Counted from the stretch's first letter, positions 18,679-27,060 are shown. The stretch is DNA of 64,000 nucleotides from Oscillospiraceae bacterium (GCA_017848115.1 JAGAKZ010000011.1:62001-126000); one strand, 5' to 3'. Notes: generated by a model from the letters alone, not told the origin. Numbers and translations: made by a program.

Positions 18679-18947
18679 TCACAGTCTACCTCAATAAGCT
18701 CGTGTTCCTTCAAAGTGCTTGCTCCTGCAAGGACACTTGAAACACGGCGTTCCAGTTCTGCTACATTTTCAGCACTGTAGAATGGGTCTGCTGTTAGATC
18801 GAACGGTATTCTTCGTTCATTTCCTACTTTTTTTGCGAAAATAGTGAATGCTGCACTCATAGAAAGCCCGATTTCGTCACATACATCTTCCATTTTTTTC
18901 TTCACAATAGGGTCTAACTTGAAATTCACATTTACTGTCTGTGCCAT
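18675..18947 (-). CDS. RelB/DinJ family antitoxin
   Basis: The 90-residue protein begins MAQTVNVNFKLDPIVKKKME, a ribbon-helix-helix DNA-binding fold as in DinJ/RelB, and ends in an acidic toxin-binding tail. The frame is open back to 19001, but GGAGG with seven-base spacing precedes the ATG at 18947. It neutralises the YoeB toxin and, in this family, represses its own promoter. RelB-type antitoxin with a YoeB-type toxin is a known combination. Confidence 0.9.
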   Translation of the reverse strand: MAQTVNVNFKLDPIVKKKMEDVCDEIGLSMSAAFTIFAKKVGNERRIPFDLTADPFYSAENVAELERRVSSVLAGASTLKEHELIEVDCE

Positions 18948-18972
18948 AAATAAAACCTCCTTTACTACTCTT

Positions 18973-19001
18973 ATCATATCACAAAATAAAGAAAAATGCA
19001 A
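18973..19001 (-). promoter_or_regulatory. Promoter of the toxin-antitoxin pair
   Basis: TTGCAT (18996-19001), 17 bases, TATGAT (18973-18978), read on the minus strand, about 26 bases before the antitoxin ATG. Confidence 0.65.
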
Positions 19002-19130
19002 GTAATTTTCTTTATTTTTTCAAGACAAATACTTAAAATTATACCCAAAAAAATCAACGCACAAAACTAACAATATTTAACAATGAAATTTATACACAAA
19101 GTCAGTTAAAATTTAAAAATAACAACAATG

Positions 19131-19155
19131 TTTTTTGATAAAAATATGATGAATT
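19131..19155. repeat. Direct repeat, copy 2 (first copy at 18247-18271)
   Basis: This is identical over 25 bases to 18247-18271 and lies immediately upstream of the promoter of the small gene at 19221. Confidence 0.8.
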
Positions 19156-19159
19156 TTTC

Positions 19160-19188
19160 TTGTTATTTTCCCAAGACTATGGTATAAT
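19160..19188 (+). promoter_or_regulatory. Promoter of the 96-residue orphan gene
   Basis: TTGTTA (19160-19165), 17 bases ending TATGG, TATAAT (19183-19188): a sigma-A promoter with an extended -10. Confidence 0.75.
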
Positions 19189-19220
19189 TTATATAAAGCT
19201 ATCGAAAGGGGGACGTTCTC

Positions 19221-19511
19221 ATGTTTAAAAAGCGTATGTCTGATGATGAGATCAAGCAACTCATTTCAAAAGAGATAAAAGCTGCACAGAGCCAGAAATT
19301 ATCTGAAAATGAGATTAAAGAATTAGCTCAGTCAATGTCAAAAGAAATCATGACAAAACAGTCTGAAGAAATGATGGATCGCATGAAAAAGTACTGTGAT
19401 GAAAATGAAAAGATTGATATTGTTGGCAGAATGGCATTTGTAATGAATGAATGTAACAAATTCACTATTGATTATGTTACTCAGATGCTTACCAAAGTAT
19501 TTGGTGAATAA
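19221..19511 (+). CDS. Small helical protein of unknown function
   Basis: I do not recognise this 96-residue protein. It is strongly charged and predicted helical, with two similar N-terminal segments (SDDEIKQLISKEIKAA and SENEIKELAQSMSKEI) suggesting an internal duplication of about 23 residues. A more hydrophobic C-terminal helix pair follows. It has no signal peptide or membrane helix. A GGGGG ribosome site, an extended -10 promoter and a strong terminator make it a well-defined single-gene unit, so it is very likely real. Its promoter region shares the direct repeat that flanks the toxin-antitoxin pair. Confidence 0.7.
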   Translation: MFKKRMSDDEIKQLISKEIKAAQSQKLSENEIKELAQSMSKEIMTKQSEEMMDRMKKYCDENEKIDIVGRMAFVMNECNKFTIDYVTQMLTKVFGE

Positions 19512-19518
19512 TTTTAAG

Positions 19519-19560
19519 ACGCCCTGACAAAGTTGTAATTTTCTTTGTCAGGGCGTTTAA
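19519..19560 (+). terminator. Terminator of the small orphan gene
   Basis: ACGCCCTGACAAAG pairs with CTTTGTCAGGGCGT (14 pairs) and is followed by a T-rich tail. Confidence 0.9.
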
Positions 19561-19712
19561 TTTATAATTTTTTTCTACGATATCATTTTATTAACCATTT
19601 CTCTATGTTATAATTATAACATCATTTTTAAGTAAAAGCAAGCACAATAAATACAAAAATGGTAAAATATAACCATGCAACGATTTATAATCATAATTAA
19701 AAACACCGTTAA

Positions 19713-19753
19713 AATATGCACCTCCAAAAGTATCATCTTTTGGGGTGCATATT
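19713..19753 (-). terminator. Terminator after the lectin gene pair
   Basis: AATATGCACC...GGTGCATATT with an inner CCAAAAG/CTTTTGG forms a long stem with one bulge. On the minus strand it is followed by a short TTTT tract. The rest of 19561-19786 is AT-rich and I see nothing else in it. Confidence 0.65.
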
Positions 19754-19786
19754 ATTCTTTAAGCTGATGTTTTTATTTACAAAAAA

Positions 19787-21910
19787 TTAATTAACTTCTT
19801 CAAGACTCCATTTCTGGCATTCAATTTCATTGTATTCAGAAAGATATACATTCCCGGCTGAAACTATAGTCTTTCCCGTATTTGTTCCGTCCCCTGCGCC
19901 GTATACTGTAAGGCAAAGTTCTTCATCAGCAGCAGAAACGATCTTATACGTGCCATCGTCAAGACCAACTATTTTCCATGTCTGTGCCGGTGGATCAACA
20001 GCATCGTATATCTGAACATTGCAACCTGCTGATATTTCTGATGCCGGACTCTTTACTATATCGACTACTTTATTATCAGATATATGTAATCTGTAACTTC
20101 CAGTGTTATCAAAAAGTTCAAATCTGAATTTCTGTTCTTTTTTATCAGACTTTGAAGACTGATAAACATTTGATTTTGCAAGCTGACCTCCGGCTGTAAG
20201 ATATTTTCCACTTGCTGAATTTTTTAACACATATGTCTTACCGTCAAACTTAAGCAGTTCATTTTCCTGTTCAATTCCTGTTATATCCTTATATGCAACC
20301 CAACCTGCCTTATCAAGTCTTACTGTGTACGGATATATACTGCTCTCAAGTACGGAAAGCACTTTGTAGATTCCGTACGGAACTTCAACAGCTTCACCTT
20401 CACCGCTTGCAGAGTAATAAGCCATTCCACGATAGTTTACATAATCGCCTTCTTTTATATCAGTACCTGTATTTACCGATACAGAAGTTGTAGTTGTCGT
20501 AACTGTAGTTGTTGCAACGGTTGTAGTAACTTCGGGCTGATATGATGCTGTAAGTGCACTGTATTCTACCCAACCGGCATCTTTGAGATGAACATTGTAT
20601 TTTACAGATGAATCTTTTATTATTTCATCTATTACAAAGTCTCCTGAAACTTCTTTTATTTTTCCGTTACCGCTTGATGTATATCTTACCAGGCCACTGT
20701 AGCTTACTTTATCACCAACTTTAAGTTTTTTTGTTGTAGTAGTTATCATTGTTGTCGTAACAGGTGTAGTAGTAACAGTAGCTGTAGTTGTCACAACCGG
20801 CTGTTTTTTTCCGGTAAGCGCTTCATATGATACCCAGCCTGCATTTTTCAAAAGAACAGTATATGGCTTTGAAGAATCAGTAAGAATCTGCTCTACAGTA
20901 TATATTCCGCTTACTTCTATAACTGTACCTGCTCCGTTAGCAGAATAATAAGCTTTTCCTGAATACTGAACTTTATCTCCTGCACTCAGTATTTCATCAG
21001 GAACAGTGGTTGACGGTGCATTTATAGAAGTTGATGTATCAGGAGTTGTAGTCACGGTAACAGAAGTCGTTGTAATAACAGCAGGCGGTTCTTTTCCTGT
21101 AAGCGCTTTATATGATACCCAACCGGCACCTTCAAGCTGTACAATATTCGGATACTTTGTTCCGGCAAGAATATTTATTACTTTATAAAGACCTCTTGAT
21201 ACCTCTGTTACCTTTCCGGTTCCGTCAGCCATAGTATTTACTTCGCCGGCATACTCTACCATATCCCCGATCTTAAGTTCATCAGTATCACCCGGAACCA
21301 TTTCAACTACATTTCCGGCAACAGCTGAATATTTTACCCAACCGGCATTTTCAAGTCTTACTGTATATTCTGCAGAACCATTCTCAAGAATTTCTGCTAT
21401 TTTATATGTACCTGAAACCTCTACAGCCTTTCCGTTTCCATCTGACGAATACTGGGCTTTTCCTTTATAATAAACCAGATCACCAACATTAAGTTTATTT
21501 ACATAGCTAAGATATGTGCTTGTAGGTTCGGTTATTATAGGTATAAGAGTTATAGGCAATGTAGTTTCATCTGTTGTAGTAACAGGAGAAGTTGTAGTTG
21601 TTGTTTGGGACGGACTGTCTTTTTGCGATAATTCAAGTATTCTGGATTTTGCACGTGCTGAGTCCATAATATTAACAACACCGTCATGATTGTAATCAAG
21701 TTTTATTTTAAAGTTGTTACCGAGCATAATATTTCCGGAAATATAATTTTTCATCATTATATAATCCACTATAGTTTGTTGAAGTTCATCCATTGTATCG
21801 TTCAAAACATCATCAGGATTCAACGCTGCTACTTTTGACGAAGCAGTAACAGAACCCAGTGCCATTACCAATGATAAAATTACAGCCGTTTTCTTATTCA
21901 CTTTTTTCAT
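19787..21910 (-). CDS. Secreted half-dockerin, SH3-like repeat and ricin-type lectin protein
   Basis: The 707-residue protein has a signal peptide (1 to about 29), a leucine/isoleucine-rich segment, and one EF-hand-like dockerin repeat (LDYNHDGVVNIMDSARAKSR, about 73-92) without a clear second repeat. Thr-rich linkers separate five ~60-residue repeats (starting near 135, 209, 307, 392 and 483) of the pattern K-V-G-D-x-V-x-Y-x-G ... V-x-L-x-x-A-G-W-V-x-Y-x-x-L-T-G. A C-terminal ricin-type beta-trefoil (about 555-705, with QTWKIV and QKWSLEEVN as Q-x-W motifs) should bind carbohydrate. The repeats look SH3-like and may bind cell wall; that is inference. The upstream neighbour is a paralogue. 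No catalytic domain is present. Confidence 0.8.
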   Translation of the reverse strand: MKKVNKKTAVILSLVMALGSVTASSKVAALNPDDVLNDTMDELQQTIVDYIMMKNYISGNIMLGNNFKIKLDYNHDGVVNIMDSARAKSRILELSQKDSPSQTTTTTSPVTTTDETTLPITLIPIITEPTSTYLSYVNKLNVGDLVYYKGKAQYSSDGNGKAVEVSGTYKIAEILENGSAEYTVRLENAGWVKYSAVAGNVVEMVPGDTDELKIGDMVEYAGEVNTMADGTGKVTEVSRGLYKVINILAGTKYPNIVQLEGAGWVSYKALTGKEPPAVITTTSVTVTTTPDTSTSINAPSTTVPDEILSAGDKVQYSGKAYYSANGAGTVIEVSGIYTVEQILTDSSKPYTVLLKNAGWVSYEALTGKKQPVVTTTATVTTTPVTTTMITTTTKKLKVGDKVSYSGLVRYTSSGNGKIKEVSGDFVIDEIIKDSSVKYNVHLKDAGWVEYSALTASYQPEVTTTVATTTVTTTTTSVSVNTGTDIKEGDYVNYRGMAYYSASGEGEAVEVPYGIYKVLSVLESSIYPYTVRLDKAGWVAYKDITGIEQENELLKFDGKTYVLKNSASGKYLTAGGQLAKSNVYQSSKSDKKEQKFRFELFDNTGSYRLHISDNKVVDIVKSPASEISAGCNVQIYDAVDPPAQTWKIVGLDDGTYKIVSAADEELCLTVYGAGDGTNTGKTIVSAGNVYLSEYNEIECQKWSLEEVN

Positions 21911-21962
21911 AACTTAAAACTCTCCTGCTTTCTTGTTATAATTTATACGTGAGTATAAAAAA

Positions 21963-23978
21963 TCAATTTACTTTTTCAAGGAACCACTGCTGATCTGTAC
22001 GATTTTCATATTTTGAAATATATATATTTCCTGCTGAAGACGTTGTTTTTCCTGTTGCTGAACCATCAGAAACACCGCTTGCTGTAAGAACAACTTCAGA
22101 ATTTTTACTTGATGCTATACTATACATACCATTGCCAACATAAACAAGATTCCAAAGCTGTGCATCCGGGTCAACAGCATCATATATCTGAACATTGCAA
22201 CCTGATACAACATTTTTGTTACTGTCCTTTACTATATCAATTACTTTATTGCCGGCAAAAACTGCATACACTCTGAAATTTTCTGTATTATAGTATTTTT
22301 CTATCTTGAAATTCTGTGTAGTATTGTTTAAAAGTGAATACTGATAAACATTTGAATTATTACTTGTTCCGCCTATTGTGATATACTTACCACTTGCTGC
22401 ATTTTTTATTCTGTATGTATTTCCGTTAAAATTGTCTACAGATGCGATTGAAGAAGTTTTTCCTGTAAGATCTGAATATCTTACCCAACCGGCATTTTTC
22501 AACTGAACATTAAATTCAAGCTGAGTGCCTATAATGATATCCTGTATAACAAAACTACCTGAAACCTCACTTACTCTGCCGTTTCCATTTGCCTGATATC
22601 TTACCTGACCTGTATAATTTACAGTATCACCAACTTTTAAAACTCTTGCTGCCGTAGTAGTCGTTGTGGTAGTAGTTGTAGCAGGTGTTGTGGTTACTGC
22701 TGTTGTGGTTACTGAAGGCTGTGTTTGTCCGGTAAGGTCTTTGTATGACACCCAACCAACATTTTCTAATTGTACTGTATACGGATAATTTCCGCTTATT
22801 ATCTGAACTACCTTATACACTCCGTTTACTTCTATTGTATTTCCTTTTCCTCCGCTTGTTCCATATACTTTTCCTTTATATGATACCTTATCACCAACTT
22901 TTAAAACTCTTGCTGCCGTAGTAGTCGTTGCGGTAGTAGTTGTAGCAGGTGTTGTGGTTACTGCTGTTGTGGTTACTGCAGGCTGTGTTTGTCCGGTAAG
23001 GTCTTTGTATGACACCCAGCCAAGATTTTCTAACTGTACTGTATACGGATAATTTCCGCTTATTATCTGAACTACCTTATACACTCCGTTTACTTCTATT
23101 GTATTTCCTTTTCCTCCGCTTGTTCCATATACTTTTCCTTTATATGATACCTTATCACCAACTTTTAACGCTGATACTACTGTTGTTGTAACAGGTGTTG
23201 TTGTGACAGTTGTTGTAGTTACCGGTGTAGTGGTAGTAGTTGTTGTTGCTGATGTTGTAGTGACTGTTGTTGTAGTTGGTGATGTTGTAGTTGTTACAGA
23301 ACTCTGTTCCTTTCCGGTAAGGTCTTTGTATGATACCCAGCCAAGATTTTCTAACTGTACTGTATACGGATAAGAACCTGAAAGGATCTGAACTACTTTA
23401 TATGTACCATTTGCATCTACTACATTTCCTTTTCCGTCACATCTGAAATAAGCTTTGCCCTTATATTTTACTACATCGCCTACTTTAAGTGAACTTTCTG
23501 AATTTTGAACAGGTGTTGTTGTAGTCGGAACTGTTACAGTTGTCACAGGTGTTGTAGTTGTCTGTTCTGTAGTAGTTGTTGTTGATGATGTAGTAGTCGG
23601 CTCTGTTGTTGTAACTGATGTGGTGGTCGGCTCTGTTGTTGTTACAGTTGTTACCGATGTTGTAGTTGTATCCGGATCCTGTACTCCGGAAAGTTTAAGA
23701 ATCTTATTCTTAGCCTTTGTCAAATCAATAACATTGACAGTACCATCACCATTATAGTCGAGTGTCGCTTTAAACTCATCACTGAACACAACATTTTTGG
23801 CTATATAATTTTTTATAAAAATATAGTCGACTACAGTCTGCTGAAGCTCATTAAGATCATCCTTTAATACTGCTTCCGGATCCAGCGCCTTTGTAGTTAC
23901 TCCTCCGATGCCATTAACAGAACTTACTGCCATAATACATGCAAGTGCTGAGGCAACTTTTCTTATCTCTTTTTTCAT
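21963..23978 (-). CDS. Secreted half-dockerin, SH3-like repeat and ricin-type lectin protein, paralogue
   Basis: This 671-residue paralogue of the downstream gene has the same order: signal peptide, single dockerin-like repeat (LDYNGDGTVNVIDLTKAKNK), a long Thr-rich linker, four SH3-like repeats (starting near 161, 271, 358 and 446) and a ricin-type domain (about 516-668). The second and third repeats are nearly identical in protein and DNA, with a period of 264 bases, which shows a recent tandem duplication. In cellulosomal proteins dockerins are normally double and often C-terminal; here both paralogues keep a single N-terminal copy. They lie 52 bases apart and may be co-transcribed. Likely role: surface or scaffold carbohydrate binding. 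Confidence 0.8.
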   Translation of the reverse strand: MKKEIRKVASALACIMAVSSVNGIGGVTTKALDPEAVLKDDLNELQQTVVDYIFIKNYIAKNVVFSDEFKATLDYNGDGTVNVIDLTKAKNKILKLSGVQDPDTTTTSVTTVTTTEPTTTSVTTTEPTTTSSTTTTTEQTTTTPVTTVTVPTTTTPVQNSESSLKVGDVVKYKGKAYFRCDGKGNVVDANGTYKVVQILSGSYPYTVQLENLGWVSYKDLTGKEQSSVTTTTSPTTTTVTTTSATTTTTTTPVTTTTVTTTPVTTTVVSALKVGDKVSYKGKVYGTSGGKGNTIEVNGVYKVVQIISGNYPYTVQLENLGWVSYKDLTGQTQPAVTTTAVTTTPATTTTATTTTAARVLKVGDKVSYKGKVYGTSGGKGNTIEVNGVYKVVQIISGNYPYTVQLENVGWVSYKDLTGQTQPSVTTTAVTTTPATTTTTTTTTAARVLKVGDTVNYTGQVRYQANGNGRVSEVSGSFVIQDIIIGTQLEFNVQLKNAGWVRYSDLTGKTSSIASVDNFNGNTYRIKNAASGKYITIGGTSNNSNVYQYSLLNNTTQNFKIEKYYNTENFRVYAVFAGNKVIDIVKDSNKNVVSGCNVQIYDAVDPDAQLWNLVYVGNGMYSIASSKNSEVVLTASGVSDGSATGKTTSSAGNIYISKYENRTDQQWFLEKVN
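22628..23155 (-). repeat. Two near-identical 264-base tandem repeats within the lectin gene
   Basis: The sequence around 22741 recurs at 23005, an offset of 264 bases (88 codons), and the Thr-linker sequence around 22650 recurs at 22914. Each unit encodes one SH3-like repeat plus its Thr-rich linker. Only scattered single-base differences separate the copies. The boundaries are approximate. Confidence 0.85.
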
Positions 23979-24144
23979 AAATTTCTCCTGCTTCCTTTAT
24001 CATTTTTTTCAAAGCAATGCTTTGAGCATAAAATAACTGACTTGATTTAATTTTATTATCTTATGCCTTTATATTTTAACAGACTATCGTTGTCTGAAAT
24101 ATAACAAAAATACAAAATACAAAACTACATATCATATTTTTACT

Positions 24145-24921
24145 TTACTCTTTTAATATAATAACAGCATTTTTCCCAAGTTGATCATATCTCTTTTTTA
24201 CTTTCTCCATATTCATCGAAACTACTCCGAAAGTAGGATCGTTTAATATAACTGTATTATTGGTATAATCATATGCGCTAAGAACAACACAATGTTCATT
24301 TGTAGGCCATGTCACTTTTTCTCCTTCTGCTGTAAGCCATGACGTAATATATTCAGGCTCTTTGAGGGACATAGTAGACCATATTATCACGGGTATTTCA
24401 TCTGAAATATAATCAAAAAGATCATAAAATGATGTACCGGTAATATCTTTAACAGAGTACGCTGAATCTACAGCATCAAGATATTTTTGTGCAGTCTGTT
24501 CTATACATGGTGCCAGACAGCCAAATGATGAATCATCCTCCGGATCTCCCGGAAATATATATCTGAAATCTGGACCGCAAAGAATCTCATCATCATTAAG
24601 ATATAATTTTTCTTTTTCAAGATAATCCTGTGCTATTTCAAGTTTGTCAGCATCATGTCCGAAAAAATTCAAAACCATTGTAAGAGCAGTTACCTCACAA
24701 CCTGTAGGAAGTTCGGGTAACTGCATGATTTGCTTTATTCCATATACCCGTGAACTCTTTTCCACTGCTTTTATAGGAAGGGTTTCTCCATAATTATATA
24801 CATTCCCATTTATATTTGTATCTACATCTATGCTGTCATAATCATTTCCGAAAGTAAGCAAAACTATCAGTCCCCCCACTATAACGCATAGAAGAATACC
24901 AATAACAGCCAAATATTTCAT
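24145..24921 (-). CDS. C39-like papain-fold cysteine peptidase, membrane anchored
   Basis: The 258-residue protein has an N-terminal hydrophobic anchor (about 3-25) and a Peptidase_C39_2-type domain. The catalytic Cys lies in LPTGCEVTALTMVL, His in NEHCVVLSAYD and Asn/Asp in VILNDPTFG. Such domains in Firmicutes are stand-alone surface peptidases of unknown substrate, unlike the bacteriocin-exporter C39 domain, and no ABC exporter is fused. It lies 19 bases after metF on the same strand and precedes the two lectin genes, so it may act on secreted or surface proteins. A GGGGA ribosome site is present. Confidence 0.85.
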   Translation of the reverse strand: MKYLAVIGILLCVIVGGLIVLLTFGNDYDSIDVDTNINGNVYNYGETLPIKAVEKSSRVYGIKQIMQLPELPTGCEVTALTMVLNFFGHDADKLEIAQDYLEKEKLYLNDDEILCGPDFRYIFPGDPEDDSSFGCLAPCIEQTAQKYLDAVDSAYSVKDITGTSFYDLFDYISDEIPVIIWSTMSLKEPEYITSWLTAEGEKVTWPTNEHCVVLSAYDYTNNTVILNDPTFGVVSMNMEKVKKRYDQLGKNAVIILKE

Positions 24922-24940
24922 TCCCCTGTCCCCCGTTTTA

Positions 24941-25801
24941 TCATAGCAGTGATGAAACTCCCTCTGATATCTTCTTTGCTATATAAGGATTATTCATCGT
25001 ATATAAGTGAATTCCGTCCACACCGTTTGATATAAGATCTACTATCTGATCTATCGCATATGCTATGCCGGCATCTCTTAATGCTTCCGGATTGCTTTCA
25101 TATTTCTGCATCATCTTTACAAATTTCGGTGGCAAGCTTGCGCCGCACATAGAAACCATTCTTTCAATCTGTGACTTATTTACAACAGGCATTATTCCGG
25201 CTTCAATCGGAATATTTATACCTGCGATCTTTGCTTTTTCAAGAAAATCATAAAAATATGAGTTATCAAAAAATAGCTGACTCATCAGATGTGTTACTCC
25301 GCTGTCCACTTTTTTTCTGAGATTTATAACATCATCAACAAGACTTGCTGATTCCATATGACATTCCGGATAGCAAGCTCCTGATACATGGAAATCACCA
25401 TTTTCATGTATAAAAGTTACCATATCTGATGCGTATTCAAAATCTTTTGCCGGTTCAATATCAGGATTTCTGTCGCCTCTTAACGCAAGTATATTCTCGA
25501 TATTATTCTTTTTAAATTCACTTAGTATATCCAGAACATCTTTTTTTGTATTGTTAAGACACGTCAGATGTGCAACAGATTCAATGCCAAGGTCATTTTT
25601 TATATATCCTGCTATCTTTGCAGTGATATTATCAGCACTGCTTCCTCCTGCTCCATAAGTAACACTTATAAAATCAGGTGAAAGTTCTTTTAATGAATCC
25701 AGTGTGTTATATATAGTTTCTACAGGACTGTTCTTTTTTGGCGGAAAAACCTCAAAAGAAAAAACAGTTTTCTTTTTATTAAAAAGTTCTGAAATCTTCA
25801 T
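24941..25801 (-). CDS. metF: Methylenetetrahydrofolate reductase
   Basis: The 286-residue TIM-barrel flavoprotein has the MetF hallmarks FSFEVFPPKK near the N-terminus, SVTYGAGGS, the folate/FAD-site LALRGD, and SQLFFDNSYFYDF. It reduces 5,10-methylene-THF to 5-methyl-THF for methionine synthesis. Length is normal for the bacterial catalytic domain. It lies between a GNAT gene and the C39 peptidase gene on the minus strand with short gaps. No SAM or cobalamin riboswitch is seen upstream. Confidence 0.93.
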   Translation of the reverse strand: MKISELFNKKKTVFSFEVFPPKKNSPVETIYNTLDSLKELSPDFISVTYGAGGSSADNITAKIAGYIKNDLGIESVAHLTCLNNTKKDVLDILSEFKKNNIENILALRGDRNPDIEPAKDFEYASDMVTFIHENGDFHVSGACYPECHMESASLVDDVINLRKKVDSGVTHLMSQLFFDNSYFYDFLEKAKIAGINIPIEAGIMPVVNKSQIERMVSMCGASLPPKFVKMMQKYESNPEALRDAGIAYAIDQIVDLISNGVDGIHLYTMNNPYIAKKISEGVSSLL

Positions 25802-25829
25802 ATTATCAAACTAACTTCCTTTCGCAAAA

Positions 25830-26675
25830 TTAAATATCTCCCAGATTTTTCTCACACATCAGATACCATATATAATCTTTGAATCCAAATCGCATATACC
25901 ACTGATCGAGTGATGTATAATTTATAAACAAATCCGTACAGCCCTTGTCTGCAAGATACTTTATTCCATGTATCATAAGGCCTGAACCTATATGTTTTTT
26001 TCTGTTTTCGCTTAATACACCAAGATAGCGAAAAAGCCCCGTTTTATTATCAGCAGTTGTTATCAGTGTATCAGCGTCAGGTTCCAAAAGTAAAAACCCG
26101 ACTATTTTTCCGTCAACCGATGCCGTCATAACATTTTCATAAGATTTGAAGTGCCTTACCCACTTAGGTTCAACAAGACTGACTGTTTCAAGAAGTTCAC
26201 CAAATTTTTCTTTGTTGCACACAGAATAAACCGCATCAGTGCTAGCTTGTTTTTCAATAGTAGTAGTAGTGCCATAATCAAAATTTTCTGATTTAAGATA
26301 CATTCCAAGACAACCATTGTATGCGACATATCCTCTTTTTTCAAAAAAACGATGTGAAAAATTGTCCATTACCGCTCCGAAAAACAAATCACAATCACTT
26401 CTGCCGATAATGACTTTTCTGTATCCTTGTTCATAAATATATTTCTCACTTTTCAAAAGAAGTTTACTGCCGTATTTCTTATCCTGAAAATCAGGATGAA
26501 TGCAGATAAGTACTATTGAATTTTCATTTACAGCCGAAAAACCTATAATTTCTCCGTCTGCATATTCATTGATCATATGACAAGAGGATATTTTTCTTTC
26601 AAAAACATCTATACTCATCGGAATAAAATCAAAACAATCTGTAAAAATCTTATAAAACTTACTGATACTATCCAT
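25830..26675 (-). CDS. Tandem-domain GNAT N-acetyltransferase
   Basis: The 281-residue protein contains two GNAT-like halves. The first (about 40-135) has IHPDFQDKKYGSKLLLKSEKY as its acetyl-CoA motif (quoted residues run to the motif end). The second (about 170-275) has VLSENRKKHIGSGLMIHG. The acceptor substrate is unknown. It has no signal peptide. A short AAGGA site lies close to the ATG, overlapping the end of the preceding small basic gene. Domain doubling is known in several GNAT subfamilies. Confidence 0.8.
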   Translation of the reverse strand: MDSISKFYKIFTDCFDFIPMSIDVFERKISSCHMINEYADGEIIGFSAVNENSIVLICIHPDFQDKKYGSKLLLKSEKYIYEQGYRKVIIGRSDCDLFFGAVMDNFSHRFFEKRGYVAYNGCLGMYLKSENFDYGTTTTIEKQASTDAVYSVCNKEKFGELLETVSLVEPKWVRHFKSYENVMTASVDGKIVGFLLLEPDADTLITTADNKTGLFRYLGVLSENRKKHIGSGLMIHGIKYLADKGCTDLFINYTSLDQWYMRFGFKDYIWYLMCEKNLGDI

Positions 26676-26680
26676 AATCC

Positions 26681-26839
26681 TTATACTTTCTTTTTCTGAG
26701 TCTTTTTATCAGCCTCTTTTTTTGTTTTTGTTCTGACGACAGAACTGCTGCTTTTTTTGTTGTTCCCCTCAATCACGTTCTCTATTTTCTTTTCGAGATA
26801 ATCTGTATTTATCTTTTCTGATACATCAAAACGTTTCAA
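26681..26839 (-). CDS. Small basic protein of unknown function (52 residues)
   Basis: The frame is open from 26914, but that first part contains a near-perfect promoter (26886-26914), so translation from there is unlikely. GGAGG with seven-base spacing precedes a TTG at 26839, giving a 52-residue protein that starts MKRFDVSEKINTDYLEKKIE and ends in a Lys/Ser-rich basic tail. The tail could bind nucleic acid or ribosomes; this is inference only. It is the first gene of the run leading to GNAT and metF. Confidence 0.55.
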   Translation of the reverse strand: MKRFDVSEKINTDYLEKKIENVIEGNNKKSSSSVVRTKTKKEADKKTQKKKV

Positions 26840-26885
26840 ATTATTTCCTCCGTAACTGTGAATCGCCCACAAAACATTCATTTTT

Positions 26886-26914
26886 ATTCTATCACTTTTC
26901 AATTCATTTGTCAA
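26886..26914 (-). promoter_or_regulatory. Promoter of the small gene - GNAT - metF run
   Basis: TTGACA (26909-26914), 17 bases, TAGAAT (26886-26891), read on the minus strand: close to sigma-A consensus. Confidence 0.75.
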
Positions 26915-26946
26915 CTAATTATATTTAAATACATATAAAGGCGTTT

Positions 26947-26991
26947 CAATAAATATATTCTCCTTTTTTATACAACACAATATATTTATTG
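26947..26991. repeat. Perfect 12-base inverted repeat before the lysozyme-like gene
   Basis: CAATAAATATAT (26947-26958) and ATATATTTATTG (26980-26991) are exact inverted copies. The right arm overlaps the -35 box of the plus-strand promoter, so it may be an operator or an upstream hairpin. It lies between two divergent promoters. Confidence 0.6.
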
Positions 26992-27017
26992 AATTATTGA
27001 TTTTTATATGATATAAT
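26989..27017 (+). promoter_or_regulatory. Promoter of the lysozyme-like dockerin gene
   Basis: TTGAAT (26989-26994), 17 bases, TATAAT (27012-27017). The leader to the ATG is about 37 bases and contains an AAAGGAA ribosome site. Confidence 0.7.
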
Positions 27018-27060
27018 CAAATAAATACATACTTTTCTTATATGAAAGGAACGGATAAAT

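Noticed and set aside
22600-23660. Repeated GTTGTTGTAGT-like units as a possible CRISPR or minisatellite
   Set aside because: They are in frame and encode Thr-rich linkers of a secreted protein; there are no spacers of constant length.
25802-26000. SAM or cobalamin riboswitch before metF
   Set aside because: metF follows a GNAT gene with a gap of only 28 bases and no aptamer-like sequence is present.
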